This document shows positions 13,602-14,236 of a stretch of 14,236 nucleotides of DNA, piece by piece; the stretch's first letter is position 1, and every line of letters starts with the position of its first letter. Source of the DNA: Candidatus Heimdallarchaeota archaeon LC_2 (GTDB lineage: Archaea; Asgardarchaeota; Heimdallarchaeia; Heimdallarchaeales; Kariarchaeaceae); contig MDVR01000138.1 in the NCBI GenBank assembly GCA_001940725.1, positions 1 to 14,236 of the forward strand, written 5' to 3'. The notes below the pieces were generated by a model. The model had not been told where the DNA came from, did not search any database, and was given only the letters and a program-made list of their open reading frames with translations. Made by a program: the position numbers and the translations under genes.

Positions 13602-14236
13602 ATGTACATACTAGGAATGTTCATCCCCAAACATCTGTCCTGTCCAATCATCAGGGAAGCTACACCGGATGATGCTAAAGACATCGCAAAATTACAGATT
13701 ACAACTGATTCAGAGAAATTGTGTGGTGTATTTAAGGATAATGAGGAAGGAGCCTTTGAAGTAATTAGACAACAATTTCATAAATACTATGAAGGAGTAT
13801 ATGTTCTAACAGAGGGGGATCAAACAATAGGTGCAATGAAATTACACTTACCAGGGAAGAAAGCTGGAAACACACTTTCACTTCGCGCATTAATAAAAAT
13901 CTTAGGAATAAAAAAGGGGATTCGAGCCATGTTACTATTAAGTAATTGGGATGAATACAAGTTACATCGAGGAGAAGCATATCTAGAATTTATGTATGTA
14001 GCACCACAATGGCAAGGTTTTGGAGGAGGAAAAATGCTCATCCGTAAAGCCAACGAGTTGGCCCGGCAAGCTGGGGCAAAATATCTAACACTTTTTACTG
14101 CTGCTCATAATTATCGCGCAAGGAATCTTTATGAACAATCGGGGTTCATTACTAGAAGGAAGATCCGTTCTCCAATTGCTAAAATATACCACACTAATTC
14201 AGTATGGGTTAAACAGACCTATACTTTAATTGATGG
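13602..14236 (+). CDS. GNAT-family N-acetyltransferase, partial at the 3' end
   Basis: The frame is open from the ATG at 13602 to the window end (211 complete codons); the stop lies outside. It transfers an acetyl group from acetyl-CoA to an amine that cannot be named. Motif A is clear: EFMYVAPQWQGFGGGKMLI (129-147), with Q138-x-x-G141-x-G143 as the pyrophosphate-binding loop. Motif B follows with LTLFTAAHNYRARNLYEQSG (162-181), ending in the typical N..A..LYE..GF. Residues 16-75 hold the N-terminal strand and helices (IIREATPDDAKDI). The segment 84-122 between them is longer than in most GNATs. A second ATG at 13617 gives a start five residues later and would remove a hydrophobic tip. Its codon use is like the neighbours. 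It is divergent from the GATase-like operon and may share its operator. Confidence 0.88.
   Translation, partial: MYILGMFIPKHLSCPIIREATPDDAKDIAKLQITTDSEKLCGVFKDNEEGAFEVIRQQFHKYYEGVYVLTEGDQTIGAMKLHLPGKKAGNTLSLRALIKILGIKKGIRAMLLLSNWDEYKLHRGEAYLEFMYVAPQWQGFGGGKMLIRKANELARQAGAKYLTLFTAAHNYRARNLYEQSGFITRRKIRSPIAKIYHTNSVWVKQTYTLID

Noticed and set aside
13765..14053. Two minus-strand ORFs near the window end
   Set aside because: They overlap the GNAT gene, whose motifs A and B settle the coding strand.

Overview
The window looks like low-GC archaeal chromosome, most likely from an Asgard archaeon (perhaps the Heimdallarchaeia side, but the sequence alone cannot fix the class). The reasons are TATA-like boxes about 22-30 bp before several start codons with no room for a Shine-Dalgarno leader, a tRNA-Gly without an encoded CCA, archaeal-type single-domain regulators, and above all the C-terminal half of an Arf-like small GTPase, a eukaryote-type family that is expanded in Asgard archaea. 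The host genes are short-spaced, very AT-rich and lie on both strands.

Layout. Positions 10-1800 hold two minus-strand genes for envelope proteins (a two-helix membrane protein and a secreted, tail-anchored surface protein), each behind an almost identical promoter. Positions 1979-3684 are a complete IS4-type insertion sequence with 25/28-matching terminal inverted repeats. At its right edge lies an 81-codon open frame with the NKQD and SAK motifs of an Arf-like GTPase. The 5' half of that GTPase is nowhere in the window, so the gene appears to have been beheaded by the insertion or a linked deletion. Convergent to this remnant is a 632-residue protein with a helical-repeat middle and a longin/roadblock-like C-terminal domain (4041-5939).

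Positions 5940-6799 have no convincing gene. They contain a strong TATA box followed by about 390 bp packed with perfect helices, two of them capped by GNRA tetraloops. This is the best candidate in the window for an undescribed structured RNA. Then come a metallo-beta-lactamase-fold hydrolase and a PflX-like radical SAM protein (minus strand, probably co-transcribed), a PAP2 phosphatase with a TTG start, tRNA-Gly(CCC), and a small acidic protein with three DG-type repeats.

The right third has an RCK-type potassium-channel relative without a recognisable selectivity filter, a small orphan protein, a two-gene operon pairing a glutamine-amidotransferase-like protein with an ArsR-type winged-helix regulator, and a GNAT acetyltransferase running off the window end. 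The operon and the acetyltransferase are divergent, and the DNA between them carries four ACTTAT/ATAAGT half-sites, a plausible operator for the regulator.

No CRISPR array, rRNA gene, replication origin or obvious defence cassette was seen.
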